The position numbers were made by a program, and so were the translations under genes. The notes below the pieces were generated by a model. It did not search any database. It saw only the letters and a program-made list of their open reading frames with translations, and had not been told where the DNA came from. Positions 10,330-25,618 of a DNA stretch of 64,000 nt are shown one piece after another; the first letter of the stretch is position 1; every line of letters starts with the position of its first letter. Where the stretch lies: the NCBI GenBank assembly GCA_965153455.1, contig OZ234498.1, positions 14,136,001 to 14,200,000 of the forward strand, given 5' to 3'. The stretch is from Sphagnum compactum. Lineage: Eukaryota; Bryophyta; Sphagnopsida; Sphagnales.

Positions 10330-13300
10330 ATGGCGTCGTCGGCAATGATGTCGCTTGCATTGACGCCAGTGACGGATCACGGACGCTATTGTGGGCTTCG
10401 GAGATCCCAAAGCTTTGTAGCGCAAGCTTCCTCTTGTCATGGAGGTAATTCTTCTGCTGCTGTGGCCGTCGTGCGGGCAACAGGTTTGCGGCCTCGTCGT
10501 CTCCCCGAACAGGAAGCGGTCATCGTCCCAGTATCACCTGACGATGATCGCCTCGATCTCGCTCCGGGAGCCACTAAGGTACCTTAGTTTTTCTTTTTTT
10601 CCCCTCTCAAGAGCCAGCCGTTTCCTATGGATCCTGCAATGCTCATGTCAGGGTTTCAATACTCTCACTGTGGAGTTTGGCGTCTTGCTCGCAACTGGCT
10701 TTGGTCGCTGTAGCGTAGAGCACTTGGTGTTAGGGTTTTATGGCCTTGTCTCGTTGAATGCCATCAGGATGTGTGTGTGTGTGTGTGTGTGTGAGGTTGT
10801 GAATTCTTTATCAGGCATAGGCGAGGTTGCTGGAATTTGGGAACCTAGGGACTTTCTGTTCAAGAAGGTTTTTTAGTCATGTTGCCCTTATCAGTGTTAG
10901 AGATTTACAGGCCTTTTGAAATGGAGACAGTTGCTGATGCTTGTCAGCAGACATGGGGCCATTCTTCTTCTTCTGCGTCTTCTTCTTCAGCCTGAATTTT
11001 CATTACACCAGTCTTTTCATGGTTTCCATTGACCATCTCTCACTACAATGGGGAAATTGTGATTTTCTTCCTTTCAAATTGCCAAACACAAAGCAAAAAT
11101 AGCAGTATCTAATGTCATGTGAGAGGAATCTGGCATGAGGGGTTTGTGCATTGCTTTGGACTGTTGGCAAATCTTTCTTTTTTGGTTAGGTCAATATTGC
11201 ATGTGGAGAATTGGAGGCAGGGAAGATTGGTAAATGGTAAAGTTTTTTTTTTGGTGAAGGTTTTTCTTTGACATAGTGGTGTTTTGGACATGGATGAAGC
11301 AGTTGGAAAGCACTTTGTCAGTTGAGCAGTTGCTGGCGATCCACAAGGGGAGGACAGGCATGTGGGTAAAGCCAAGTTTCCAGCGCAAGACCAAGATTGT
11401 GTGTACTATTGGACCAACATCAAACACACGTGAGATGATATGGAAGCTTGCTGATGCAGGCATGAATGTCGCAAGGTTGAATATGTCACATGGTGACCAT
11501 GCATCTCACAAGAAGGTTATTGACCTTGTTCGGGAGTTCAATGCACAGGCAGCTGCTAATGTTATTGCCATAATGCTTGATACCAAGGTATGATTGACTG
11601 TTGGGAAGGAGAATTGTGGATCTAATTGTTGCTTTTCTGCAATTGTCAAGCTTTAGGATTTTATATAGATGAACACCTGCAGATATTGGGGGATTTTATC
11701 GTTTGGTCTGCAGGGTCCAGAAGTTCGGAGTGGTGATCTGCCACAGCCAATCATGCTGAAGAAGGGGAATGAGTTTACTTTCACAATCAAACGTGGAGTG
11801 GGCACTGACACCTCTGTCAGTGTTAATTATGATGATTTTGTGAATGATGTGGAAGAGGGTGACACACTGCTCATTGATGGTAGTTCTCTCTTCTGGTTGC
11901 CATTCCATGATGTTGAACTCTATCTTCCCTTCTTTAGTCCTCTGGAGTTTCAATGCTTTTGCTGAGTTGCATGGTTCTGGCAACTGCAGAAAAGATCTCT
12001 GGATTTCATTGGGATTTGTTAAGGCTTATCCATCATTTGCCTTGCATGGAACTGAATCATTCTTAGAATGAGGGGTGGTCAGGAGGTATGATGTCATTGG
12101 TAGTCAAATCGAAGACCAACGAGTCAGTGCTGTGTGAGGTGGTGGATGGCGGTGAGCTGAAGTCCCGTCGACATCTCAATGTTCGAGGCAAGAGTGCTAC
12201 GCTCCCTTCCATTACCGGTATGACTTACCTCCCTGACCCTTTCTGCTGATGCAGGCTTGGGAGTTGACAGACAGTTGACTTTTGCAGATGGATGAGCATA
12301 CTTGTGATGTAGAGTGACTGCGGAAGGCTTAGTTTGGGCTGCAGAGTCTGAGCACTAGCATCAAGATTAACAGCCATGCAAGACTGTCAATGCTGAAAGC
12401 AACAGATCATAGAGAATGAGTGTTTGGAGAATGCATGCCACAGCTGTTTTGTACAAAGACAAAATGCAGTTGTCAATGGGGCTACCTACCTCCCCTTTAT
12501 CGGTTAGCCTCTTGAGGAGTATGGATGGAGGAGCAGAAGATAGATGTTGACTTTATGCATGGTTGCTAGGAACTGTTTGACAGAGAAGGACTGGGAAGAT
12601 ATCAAATTTGGAGTAGACAACAAAGTGGACTACTATGCACTATCATTTGTCAAAGATGCAGAGGTGGTGCATGAGCTGAAGGATTTTCTCAAAGGTCTTG
12701 TATTGTCCATGATACCCTTGAGTTCTTCAATATCACTTATATCATTGAGCTATGCCTTGACAAGAGTGGTGGAGAAAACACTCCAAATTAATCTGTTGAG
12801 CTGCTGCAGATCGTGGAGCTGATATCCATGTCATTGTGAAGATAGAGAGTGCTGACTCCATTCCCAATCTTCAATCAATCCTTGATGCTGCTGATGGGGT
12901 AGGTGCTGTCCCCTGCAGGTTGGTCTAAAAGTCAAACTATAATTGCTTCATCATATTAAGATGGAACATATGCAATCAACTAAACACTCCTTGTTTTAAG
13001 CTTCCCAGTTAAGACATTGAGACCTTTTAGGTGGGTTCAACTTGATGTCAGTATGTGTGTAATTTGGCAGGCTATGGTTGCAAGAGGAGATCTTGGGGCA
13101 GAACTGCCTATTGAAGAAGTGCCCCTTCTTCAGGTCTTGAAACTATGAACTTGCCTTTGTTTGTTGGACTGTTGATGAGCAGATTTGAGATTTCAAGAAG
13201 TTTCTCTCAAACTTTCCTGCCAATCTAGTGAGGAGAGGATGTGTCTGTTCAAAGGATCTGCTGTTATAGACTTCGGGGTATGTCTCACTGCTGCAGGGAG

Positions 13301-15636
13301 AAATAATTAGATCATGCCGAGCTATGGGGAAGCCAGTAATAGTAGCAACCAACATGCTGGAGAGCATGATTAACCATCCCACTCCAACACGTGCAGAGGT
13401 ATCAGACATAGCTATTGCTGTTCGAGAAGGTGCTGATGGCATTATGCTTTCTGGTGAAACTGCTCACGGGAAGTAAGTAACCTCTGGCTGCATATGTATG
13501 TTTAAGAAACTGCTCCTAGCCAATGGTATTGAGGTGTTTAGTAGTCAACTAGAGGACATTCTAAATCCAACAGTCAAGCAGAAGCAAGCAAATAGTTTGC
13601 CCCTAATATTGCTGTCCCCTCATTTTGGCAGAAGAACAGGAGTTCGTGTATAGAAGCCACTGTGTAGATGTGCATTGGAAAAAACAGATCACCTCTCCAG
13701 AAAGGAGGATAGTGCCAGTCATTGAAAGTATGAAGCTTTCCACTTGCTTCACACAGAGGCTCAATGCTAGTCTATTGCAAAGTTGGATAGAATCTTATGT
13801 TTATTGTCTGTATGCGATGCACCAACAGGTATCCACTGAAAGCTGCACGAGTAATGCACACTGTAGCCATGCGCACTGAAGCTACAATGCCAGAGGAAGA
13901 ACCTCCTGCCAATTTGGGACGTGCTTTCAAGGTATTCACCTCGATCTGTTTGTTTTACTACTAGTCCTTGCAGCATGCTGTCAGTTGAGATGAACACACA
14001 CATGTCAGGCTGCAATCTAAAGAAGGGAACAAAGTTGCAAAACTGTGCGAGTGAGAGTGAAACTTTTGTTTTAGCCATGTTAACAATGCTTGCTCACCAC
14101 TGCACCAGACAGCCCAGCTTTATCAATCTCTTTATACTTTTTTGGGTGTGCCAGACCTGTTTTTTAAGTTCATTCTTTTCAGCAGCACAGATGAGACTTG
14201 GATAAGTGTGCAATGGCTATTCTCTGTAGTGAGAGTTTGACACAAGATCCCACAAAAGCCTACTGGACACAGTAAGTGCTGGCAAGAATCTTCTGGGTGG
14301 AGGCTCTTGTTTCTGATGATACAGAGCTACCCCATAGCTTGGTTGCACAATATCTTTCTACTGAATGCTGTGCTGAAAGCTGACAGAGACCCAGACTCAG
14401 GATAGAAGGCTGTCCATTAGACAGCAGTAGGATTTTGATACTGTGCCATTGTGGGACCCTCATCTATTGGGGACAAAGAGCTGATTTCTGAGGAGCAAAC
14501 TTGTCCAACATATTGTGCTATTGAGTTTGTGTTCTGAGACTGAACACAAAGAAGGCCATTGCTTTTAACTTTATCTTTCCACAGGAAGGGCTGATCTGAG
14601 GTATATTTAGCATTCTATTCATGCAGACTTGGCAGGACCAAAGCTCATAAGATTGAGGTCGTTTTTTTGAACAGAATCACATGAGTGAGATGTTTGCGTT
14701 TCATGCCACTATGATGTCCAACACATTGGGAACTTCCATTCTTGTGTTCACACGTACTGGCTTCATGGCGATGCTGCTTAGCCATTACCGTCCAGCAGGG
14801 ACTGTGTTTGCTTTCACCAATGAGTAAGCATCCATCTTTATCCATGCATGATGAAGCTCTGGTATTTTCACCTGGAAGATAAGTTGTGGAGAGGGCCAGA
14901 CTATTTCTTCCCCCTGAAAGTTGAATGAGACTTGTTTAAGGTCCTTCTTGCTGAGAGAAATGGTGTCTTTTCTCTCTCTTGCTATTCCTGGAGATGGTCG
15001 GTCTTGTCCAAGTCCTGTTTATGACAAAGGTGATGGTGGTTTTCTGCAGTAAGAGGGTGCAATCAAGGTTAGCCCTTTACCATAGTGTGCGAGCTTTGTA
15101 CTTGCCCTTTTCTGATGATGCTGAGGAGACCTTCTGCAAGGCTCTGGCCATCTTACAGGTTCTCATCTCACTGTTTCTGCAACTCTGTGATAATCTAATT
15201 GAGGATCTTCAGCTGTTTAAGTGCATCCTCCAACTGCAACATAGCCTTTGTTTAGGACAAGAGTTGAAATGTGCTGGGCTCTCTGATGATTTTACAGATC
15301 GATAGCAAATGGAACTCCCATTTACATTTGAGATCTGTTGTATGTTTTTCCCTGAGACCTCTCAATAGAGCCACTCAATCACTGAGAGCACATTTGATCA
15401 CAGTTGTTTTGACTCAAAATCAAGAGAGTTTGTAGCAAACCTAAGCTTAGCCTTTCCCATTGCAATTGCTCTAGTCCAGGACTGCTTGGAATCTAATAAT
15501 AGTGACTACTTGTGATGTTCAGAAGCGGGGCATGGTTAAGGATGGTGAGGAGGTTGCACTAGTGCAGAGTGGGAGACAACCAATCTGGCGCTCAGAGTCC
15601 ACCCATCACATCCAAGTGCGCACAGTGCATGGTTAG
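10330..15636 (+). CDS. Plastidial pyruvate kinase, beta-type subunit, 582 aa
   Basis: Twelve exons: 10330-10578, 11303-11587, 11714-11879, 12083-12217, 12584-12694, 12810-12898, 13071-13133, 13297-13472, 13829-13931, 14675-14823, 15050-15158 and 15523-15636. They sum to 1,749 bases with all phases consistent. The enzyme transfers phosphate from phosphoenolpyruvate to ADP and supplies plastid pyruvate and ATP, notably for fatty acid synthesis. Residues 1 to about 80 are a Ser/Ala/Arg-rich transit peptide. The body follows the Arabidopsis PKp2/PKp3 pattern: [34 protein letters not shown] with the catalytic lysine at about residue 326, [16 protein letters not shown] at about 347-362, [10 protein letters not shown] and [10 protein letters not shown]. 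The length matches the family (about 580). The exon 2 acceptor is the least certain junction: another in-phase CAG ends at 11329 and would shorten the variable linker by nine residues. Confidence 0.95.
10770..10792. repeat. GT dinucleotide run in pyruvate kinase intron 1
   Basis: About eleven GT units lie within the 724-bp first intron. It is a simple microsatellite with no other visible signal. Confidence 0.85.
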
Positions 15637-16412
15637 TGTCTAAAATACAAGACTATTTCTGCTGTATGATCTGTAGACAGACCCCCTTTTGTATGGGAAG
15701 TGCAATGTGATGTAAAAATTTTGTTCAGAAGTATGCAATTTTGAAGAACTTGATTTGCACATGCACAACAACCTCATCATCTGGCTTCATGATCAAGTAA
15801 TTTCAGGTTATGAGATTTACATTGGTTGACATTGCCAGAACTACATAACCTTAGTGATAGAGGGAGGTAACAGCATGTGCAATGAGAACTTGATGTAATA
15901 CACCACATGCAAAACCTGCTGAGAAGTAGTAATTGCTGTGAAACTACTGGAGACAACAAGTTCTTCATAGCTGCTTACTTCACTTAAGTTGGAAATTTTT
16001 TATTGCTCTAATCCTGAGTGTGTGCCCCTAATTCTAAACACACTCCCTGAAAACTCCTTACCTTGTTGATCTTCTGTGTTTTGCAATAAGCCAGAAGCTT
16101 ATTAAATGCACTAGGAAATTTGATGGAGTGTCTGACACCCATGCAAGGTTTAAAGTGATTGAATCAAGAAGTGCACTTGGAAAGGTGGGATTGTTACAAT
16201 TTGAAATAATACCCATATTAGTGAAGTTGAAATCTCAGTGACAATTGAGGGAAATAGGGGGATCTGTTGTCACCATGCAAAATCTCGCACAGGTGAGGGT
16301 GTCAGTGTTTATTTGGGCAAGGCCCATTCCCACTTTGACAGGCCACACATGAGGAAGATGGGGATGACTTCTCTTCACATAATGAAAAGCATGTGATTTC
16401 ACACAACAGGTC

Positions 16413-16657
16413 TATGTGGGGGAAACGAAGAACATTTGAATATGTGATAGAGGGAAAACTTAAAAGGGATGGGAAGGGGGGGCGACCTTGGATACCGAAA
16501 ACTTGATTGGGTCAAGCAATTGGAGAAGTGAACAACAAACACACAAATGTGGGGAAACAAAAAAAACCATTTGAATATGGGATGGGAGGTGGGACCTTGG
16601 CTACCAAAAACCTAATTGGGTCAAGCAATTGAGGCGAACGATCAACACACAAATGTG
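16413..16657. repeat. Diverged tandem duplication, unit about 115-130 bp
   Basis: Copy 1 (about 16413-16545) and copy 2 (about 16546-16657) both contain ATGTGGGG(G)AAAC, CATTTGAATATG, GGGATGGGA, GACCTTGG(A/C)TACC and TTGGGTCAAGCAATTG, in that order. Confidence 0.75.
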
Positions 16658-19600
16658 TGCAATCAAATCAATTGAAAATTGGGTTTTGGTAGCTAAAATT
16701 TATTAAAGGTTGTCATAATTTGTAACTAGTTACAACACTTTGGGGGAGTTAAATTGAAATCCAAAAAGGGGAGATGGGAATGACTTTGTGATGAGATCTT
16801 AGTGGCTAAACAACTTGACTTTGTTTCCGTAACAATTGACATATACCCCAAACAAGAATTTGTTTTACAGTGGAGATACTCAAGTTAAGTTGCAAAGTCA
16901 ATGAGCTTGCCCTTAACACAACATGCATCTTAAAGACCATGCTCTTCATGGTGGAAATGATTGGGTTGGGCACCTTCAAATTTAACCTCGAGAGAAATAA
17001 TGATAATGTGTGTTAAAAGCATCTCCACTCCCGCTCCTTATTTGAGCCTCTATTAATGTTTACCACACATCCAACATAGAAAGCAAATGATTTTCCCATC
17101 CCCATCCATAAATGTGAAATTTTGGACAATACAAAATGAAAGACCATCTAAATGTCACCATGTCAATCAATCATTATGGTTAGCCAATCAAAAGCAACCA
17201 TTGTCTTTTGTTGACCCTTTTGGAAATCACTATAACTTATACATATTTACTAGTCCAAACTCAATTTAATATTATTCAAAGGTTTTTTTTTCATTTGAAC
17301 TACTATGTACATGCCCATTATATCATTAACACTGAAGATGCTATAATTTAAAGAATTGGCATTTAATTGAAACTAGGTTGCATAAGTGGTGTAAACCTTT
17401 ACTTCTGATCCTTGTAAAATAATTGGGTAGGTTGTATTGAGTAAAGCTTACCATGACCTATTAATGATTGGAATCCACATTCACTTGCAAGTTAACATTA
17501 ACTATTTTAAAACAAGGACATAAAATGAGTTATATAATTTTTTGTTCATGTTGGGTTTGTTATGGTAGGTAGTGAATATCACAATGAATTGAATACATAA
17601 TTGTTTGCAAAGGTCACCACGATTCTTAATCATTCTAGAATATAGCAACCTTCATTACTTGTTTGAATCACAAGTATTAAATCTTTGGTGAAATTTTTTT
17701 ATAGAATTTAAACCTAAATTTATCTTAAGAAAGGTTACACATTTTATTATTCATTATTTTTAGGATTTGTTTTTGAGTAAAATTACACACTTTATTGTTC
17801 ATTTCTTTTAGGATTTTTTTTAGCACTAATGCATTTGACAATAATGCCACTACCAAAGCCTACTATGAATAATTTGCCCTCAATTGAAGCTTGTTTTCAA
17901 AAGTTTCAATCAAAATTAAAGGAAACTAACAAAGGATTTAAGGGTGAAATTATGAAAGTTTTGCAAGCCATGAACAAGCAAATGTTTTGCCTCATAAAAA
18001 ATCATGATGTTAATCTTTTATTGCCACATGAATCAAACATAACTTTGATTCCCATTAATTTTTTTCAATTCAAAATTAAGGTGCAACCACAAGTAAGTTG
18101 AGAGAGGTAATCCAACAAAGCAAGAATCCAAGCACCCAAATAGGCCCACAATGGGTTCACATCGACGTTAATACATTGATATAGGACAACCACCTTATGG
18201 GAAATTGTTTTCATCGTTTTAGTAAATATTTTGTTTAGCACCTTTGGGATGTAGGTGGGACCATTTTCTATGTGGGAGCAATGCTTCCTTACACAATTTT
18301 TAGATTGGGCAATTGAAAGTTGTTTTTGGTGCACTATAAGGTTTTTGAACTATGTGTGGACCTAAAATTGCACCATTCATCACATGGAAATTATAGGATT
18401 TGCACTATTAAATGGTAACGTATATGTAAATTATGCTCCCATCATGGGTTTTTTTACAAATATTTTTAAATTAATTTTTATTTGGGTGTATCGTCTTCAC
18501 ATTTTAACTTTAATAGCTTTATAATTATGATTATAATCCTACTTTTTGTCAATTAAATTTTGACTATAATTTGATTTTTTGTAAACTAAATTTTGATTAT
18601 TATACAACTTTTTGTTGATTAAATTTTGATTAACTATGCATGACACAATTAACATATCCTTAAACATGATGTGTCAATAAACAATTCATCACGGTCTTGA
18701 ATGTTGTACATGTGGCAATATCAAATTATTCCAATCTTGTCAATGGAAGTAATTATATTTTGATAGGTGTAAGATCAACAATGGTTGCATATTTACATTG
18801 AGCGTTGAAATTGTGTTATGTGTCACTTGATATTAATTATTAATCCATCCAATATTTTAATATATATAATTTTAAAAAATACCTTACCATACATGGCACA
18901 TATTGGCTATTTCATTTTATGTAAGCCCAATAATGCCCATGATACATATGTCAATGCCACTGCGTAGATACCTAACCTAGTTACTTAGTGTAGCCTAGCT
19001 ATCTAGTGTAACTAGTTATTTAATCTAGCCTAACTACTTAATGTAATTAGTTATCTAGTCTAATCCACAATGCTAAATGAAGGTGAATGAAGTTCATCCA
19101 TAGATTGAAAATGTTTCATTGACTAAAATGGTGCATCACTTTCAACTAATATATCGACACCTCGACATTTGCCCAACAAGTGACACATGTTTGTCATTTT
19201 CAATTACATGTTGGGGTTGATTCAACATTGTTAGTTTTTTTGGTAATCAATTGAAATTTAATTTTGAATTGAAAATAACATTTTTATAGTTGAAATTGTT
19301 GTGTCCAACTAAAATGGCAATCGAAAAATAATTGAAAGGATAATTGAAAAAAATGGGTTTTCCTTAATTTATTTATTTTTTGCATGTGGTTTCATGTTTC
19401 AATGGTATTTTGAAAGGTCTTTCTTTTATGTGATTCAAGAACTAAGATAAAACTACCAAAAATCAAGCTAAAAGCAATCTTTGTGAAACATTTGATTAAG
19501 TGTTGCATTAGTTTCCATTGCATCCTTAGGTTTGTTAAGTGATATTAAGGGTAAAGAACCTTATTGATTCCAAGTTTTATAACGAATTGAAAACCTAGGG

Positions 19601-22480
19601 TGTGTTCTTTAACTCCTCAGAAAAAAATGAGAGATGAAAGTTTTGGGATGGATTAGAATGAATTCACAATCAAAAGTTCAATATGAAGTTAATTTGCATA
19701 AACAAATAGAAAGGCAATTAGGGCAAATTGAAACCAAAATGGTGCACAAACCAATCACATGCAACCTAATTCACAAGAGACACCATGACCCAAACTTAGG
19801 AGGAGTTCAACTTTTTCCTCCTTATAGTAATGTGGCATGTGTCGTTGATTCAAATGTGAACCCATTACAAAATAGGGAAACTCAACATGTGAACATTATT
19901 TTGCAATGTGTGTATTGATTTTTTGAACAACCAAATATGAAAGGAAATCATGCTTGAATTGAATGGTAGACATTCAAGTGTTACCATGTCCTCAACTAAT
20001 TTTTCCTTCCAAAACCTGGTTTTTTTAGTTTATTTGAAATTTTAGTGGTAAAAATCACATTTAAAAATGAATATTTCCCACATTCTAAATCCAAACCTTA
20101 CCAAATAGATTCCCTTAAATCCTGCTCATCAAGATCTTTCCAACAACACTAAAGGCACATTCCAATTCCTCTGAAATTTTCAGCTACGATTTAATTTAAC
20201 TTTTAGTGAATAAATCATTCAATATTCAAAAACTTTTGCACCACAAGTCGAAATGTCATGGAACCAAGCCCATGCACTCCTTATTGAGACCTTTCCAAAG
20301 ACACCAAGAACATGATCTGAAGCATCCTGGTTCAGTGGATCTCATAATTACAAAACAAAACAAAACAAACTACCTTCCTTCATAGATAGATTTTTTGATT
20401 AATGATGGAGGCTAGATCAAAGTGGCAAATTGTCTTAAATAAGACAAACATTCTCCCAACCTATTATCTTTTCATACTTTAGCCTTGGTTGCGGGTGAAT
20501 GCACACTAGGATGTACCAAAAATTTCCATTGCAAAGTCCATTTTGCGAGTTTTTCTACTATATTTTTAAACGCAAAAAAATGGAACAAAACACCAAAACC
20601 TTGAAACAATGTTAAAGTTGACATCTTTTTCCATGTTCAAGTTAATGGTGCCCTACTTTCAACCTTTTTAAACACCTCTATTTAATATTGGTCATGAAAA
20701 AATTGTTTTTGGATATGTGATGGAAAATTTGAAAATTTGACTTTTATTACACACAATAAAGAACTATAAAGTCCATCACATATTTCATATATTTCAAAAA
20801 AATTACTCTTAAATGTCATAACCCTTGAAACTATAAGTTGTATCTAAATTTTGAAATATCTTCAATTCCATTATAAGTAATGAATCCATTACGATTTTTT
20901 AATGGACTACAATTTTGGAATTACATAGATTGCAGAATCCATATTTCATTGAAAATTAATGTTTTTGGTGTAATTTTTTGAAACTTGCAAAAAAAAAAAA
21001 GTTAATTTCACTTATTTTAGTCCATTTTGTTGAAATTTTTCAATTTGCATATGGGTTTAATATAATAGTATGTGTCCAACCCAAAAATTTATGCGTTTGT
21101 GACATTAAAAAAGTCCATTGTAGTATGTTTTTACCGTGCCAGCCCAAGGTTAAAGTTGCAACATTAACAAGTAAACATGTATGGGCATGTAAAATTAGAA
21201 ATGGGATATAACTTTTGGGCAATTTTGTTAGTTGAACATATATATTTTTTGTGTATCAATCAAGGACATGTTTGTTTTTTCCCCTTCTTTGTTAATTTTA
21301 TTTTAAAGGTTATTATGAACCTCACAATTGAATTATTTTTGTGGACTTTTATATGATGTCTTGTTAAACATACCATTGAAAAAACTGTTACTAGACTAAA
21401 AGAACGCTAAAAATTCAAGCAATCAAATTTTAGTATTAAGGTTTGAAACTTACTCTAAAATTTTGTGAAAGTAGCCCAAATGAGATTTTTTGTACTCTAA
21501 ACTTGAAGAGTTGACGATAAAACAACATGTCCATGGTGGACAACATTGAAAACTATATGGAAGGGTTGTAAGAGAAGATGAAATTGTAATTGGAAAAGGC
21601 CAAAATTCAATTAGACAAATAACAACCAAAACTGTGAACTATACCCTTTAAATAAATCATGCAATGTATTTCTTGTACCTTGGCAACCTTGTCCCTTGTA
21701 GCAAGTACTAGAAAAATTGGGAACAAGAAGCATTAGAGATTCTTGGAATTTTTTTGGTTTAGTAATTCAAAACTTTTGGTGCACAATCCACTTCTTAGTT
21801 TTTTCTCTAAAAGACTTATGACCTATCTAACTATTTTTTGGATTTTTTGGACCAAAATTTGAACATTTTTATTTTTGATCTTTGAATTTCATACGCTTAG
21901 AGCACACACTTAGTCCTTGATTTGATGCATGTCATCATAATGTAATATTCCATTGATTCTATATCTTGATGAATTAGGGTTATGGATCATAGAGTTCTGA
22001 GATTAGATAGTGGCAACCAAAGACTAATCTACTAGAGGCAAATGTTTTTCTTTTCCATTTTCCATTTTGTTTTGGAACAAATAAGTACTATATAAACTAC
22101 ATAATTATCACTTAGGAAATATTCCACTTTTCACCGTAAGCTTATTTAGATTCATTTTCCTTTTAGATGCATGCAATCGGTGAATAAAATATCATGAAAT
22201 TTAGCAAATAATCTACACAATTTTGACTAATGTGATAGAATTTACCTTGAATGTCAATTACATCAAATTATGGCCATCGGTTGGATCCAAACTGTTTCCA
22301 CTTGTCATACTTGGTTTTATCCTCACAATGTCCATTGCCTATTCTAATGCCTAGAGTGTAATTGTGAAGAAAGTACATTTTGTTCAACTCATGGGCAAGG
22401 GAAAATGTTTAAGTTGTTGTGTAATTGCATGATGGATAACTTTTTATTACCAAAATGTTCACTCATGTCACTTGCTTTGT

Positions 22481-22684
22481 GATTAAAGGTGAAAGCAAAC
22501 TAGGGTGACCAAATATTGTAATTGAAAGTCGTGTTTGAAAGTCCATAACCAATGTATTTGGAAAGGATGTTAAGTCTATTTGTGATTAAAAGTGAAAACA
22601 AACTAAGGTGGATGAAATATGGTAATTGAAAGTCTCGTTTCAAAGTCCATAATCAAGTATTTTGCGATGATGTTAAGTCTAATG
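22481..22684. repeat. Diverged tandem duplication, unit about 102 bp
   Basis: Both copies contain GTGATTAAA, AGTGAAA/GGTGAAA, CAAACTA, GTAATTGAAAGTC, AAAGTCCATAA and GATGTTAAGTCTA in the same order. The second copy starts at about 22583. Confidence 0.75.
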
Positions 22685-25618
22685 AATTGGTTTGATTTAC
22701 AAATTGATTCAAATGATGTCAATGTTAACATATTTTTCCATATACAAGTTCAAGTTGATTTAAAACACTTTTTTTTATTAAAGATTGGTTTTGAAAAACA
22801 TCAATTGTAATATCAATGACTTTCCATAAATTTTTTAAGGATGATATAGAATGTGACATCTTCACAAACAAGATATTTCTTTATTTCATTTTTTGATTTT
22901 AAGTGTTATCAACATTCAAAATGTTATGTTTTAAAGTTTGAATAACAGCATACAAACACATTGTGAGATAAAAGTCCATATTCAACTTGGGCTCTGTGTT
23001 GTTGTGCAATACCAATGACAATCAATTAATCAATTGATAAAACAAATGTGATTTAGTGGAATTTAAGTTCCACTTGAATGAAAATATTGAAAGGTCCAAT
23101 GCATGCAACTTGAATTGAATTGAATTATATTTAGATTTAATGGAAATTTGAATTCAAATTCTTGAATTCTAGTTCAATCAAATTCAATTCAACAATTGGA
23201 TTAAGATTCATTTAATTTAATCCAAATTCAATTGAAAAAAATGGGATGCAAATTGGTGTAGAAGGTATTGAAAATCTGTTCATGAATATGGTGTTGAAAA
23301 ACACTTGAAAAATACACAAATCCAAAAGAGACCTTTCATGTTTCTTTACTTGGGAATGGGCTAAATTCAAAAAACATTGTACAAACACATTGCAAGATAA
23401 AAATTCCATATTCAATACTATGGATTTATTGAAGTCCATTTACGATTGACCATTCATTATTTTGTTGTGTTTTTTTCATTTAAAAAAGACTTCACATGTG
23501 TTAGATTCACATAAATGAGTCCCATTTTGTGATATTTAATAAGAATTGAAGATTTTATGCAACAATGACTAAAATGTTGTCACTAGGATGATTCAAACAA
23601 TTTGTTACATAAGAATTTGTAATGATAGCTAAATAGTAGTGCAAGCAACACACATGACTAATAGATAGGGAATATTGTTATCTAAACAAAATAAACATAC
23701 TCAATAGAAGTCACCATTGAAATTATGAATTTTCATAGAAAATTTTCCATTGTCAACCACAAGAAAATCACCATAAGCATCCTAAGGATCTCATAAAGAA
23801 AAGCACATTCCCAAACATGCATTTCATGCAACTTTAAACACTTGGGATCACAAAATATAATTCATCAAAAAATTTGCTACATTGCCCAATTTATGGATCA
23901 TAATTATATATATTTTACACATATGTGATAACAACAATGGGAGAAGATAGATATGTACATAGTAATTTTCCAAAAAAACTAGGGTAACCATATACAAATC
24001 TATCATGTTACCACTAGGTGAAGTCTTTCAAAGAATGATGTTGCTATTCATTAATTGCATAAGAAAAAAACATTTATCAACATTAGTAATGATAAACTAT
24101 GATAGTGTAAAATAAAAAGAGGAGGGATGAGAGACCTTTAATATTCTCTATCCTATTCTTATGACATGCCACATGTTTCTTGTAAAGGGCATGTTACTTG
24201 GTAACATGGCAAAACATACATGCTACCTAGTACTAGATTGCTTGGGGCTTAAGCCTAGAGTTAATTACTTGTTTAGCCATGGTGGGGACACCTTAGTGGG
24301 TAGGCCAATTGATCATAGTTGGGGTTGAGCAACTAGAAGTCCATAATAAAAAACTACTCAAAAGCAAAAATGGTGCGTGGCATGGCATGGTTGTTGAGAT
24401 TTTGACAATATCTTGGCTACTATACCACATTTCATACCTTGGGAGGATTTAATGTTAGGGCAACTATTGAGTATTCATACAACAAATATTGTCAATCTTA
24501 ATTAGTTTGACAATCAAATTGAAGACGGATGCACATTTGGCAAGATATGCATATATAAAACACAATTGCATTAATACTCGGGGCTTAGTTGTCCAAATAA
24601 AATTAAGCCTTTAGCACTCAACTAAGCTTATTGAGGTGCAAGAAAAAAATTTGAACATTGATACTAATGGTAGTTTGTTGTCCTTAATTCTTATTTATTT
24701 TTTACAATGCATCATAGATGTTAAACTTTTTCAAATTTAATAAATATGGAAGCAATGTGTAGGATGGACGATATGTGAATATGTAACCTTTTTATCATTA
24801 CATTCCTAACCCATAACTAATTGTAGCTATGCATTAATCATCCACATGTACCTACACATCTAATACCCACCAAGTACCTTACCTACCTATGGAACATAAT
24901 ATCAACACATTACCTACCAACATACTTACACAACATACATAATAGGCACTTACATTACCTACCTACTTACCTATGATATGTACCCCACATACAAGGTATT
25001 CTTTAGGTAGTGTGAAGAGGAAGTAAGAGAGTTTATTGAGGTGGAACTTCCACCTTGGTAACTCAGTTGTGGTTCATCCACTTTTGAGTCATAATGGGTT
25101 GCCAATGGATGATGCACTAGTTATTGGTGGGTCACATAATCCCCTCCCCCCCCCCTCTCCCTTCCAAACTTCAACAAGTGCAAAACCATAGCCTCTTTGA
25201 AGGCTCACAAGAAAAAGTGAGGGTGTGGGTGGTGGTTAATGGCTAGTAGTATTGCATCAAGCCATATTAGGGCAAGAATCAAATGAGGCTGGTACTATAC
25301 TACCTTGGTAGTATTGTATTGAGGGCAATACAAGTAGAAAGCTGAAATTGCAACCCAATCATACGAGCTTGATGAGTTCCATGAACAACACTAGAATCAA
25401 CATAAACCATGTCATATTGTCATGTTGCACTTATCTCCACATTGAAGCACTTCAAAATCATTTGCATGGAACTACACAATAACTTATTTATCAAGTTATA
25501 TATATATATATATATAATGCCTCTAGACTCTAAACCTATAATATAAGTTTTTAAAAATCTTGGGTTGTCAATTGGTCTTTGGGAACTTCTCTAGGAGATA
25601 GAGTAGAAGAGCAACTAG

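Larger units (their letters stand above)
15637..24749. other. AT-rich gene-empty region
   Basis: More than 9 kb are AT-rich with stops in all frames. Open frames such as 17829-18101 and 19634-19918 are short; a faint resemblance of the latter to the linker part of a retroelement gag-pol is too weak to annotate. Local tandem duplications occur (listed separately), as do degenerate repeats at 18540-18640 (units around AAATTTTGA) and 18970-19070 (units around CCTAACTA). I see no gene, RNA gene or intact transposon protein. Confidence 0.6.

Noticed and set aside
19634-19918. Possible retroelement gag-pol linker fragment
   Set aside because: Only a weak resemblance in one short frame (IERQLGQIETK); no zinc knuckle, protease, reverse transcriptase or LTR nearby.
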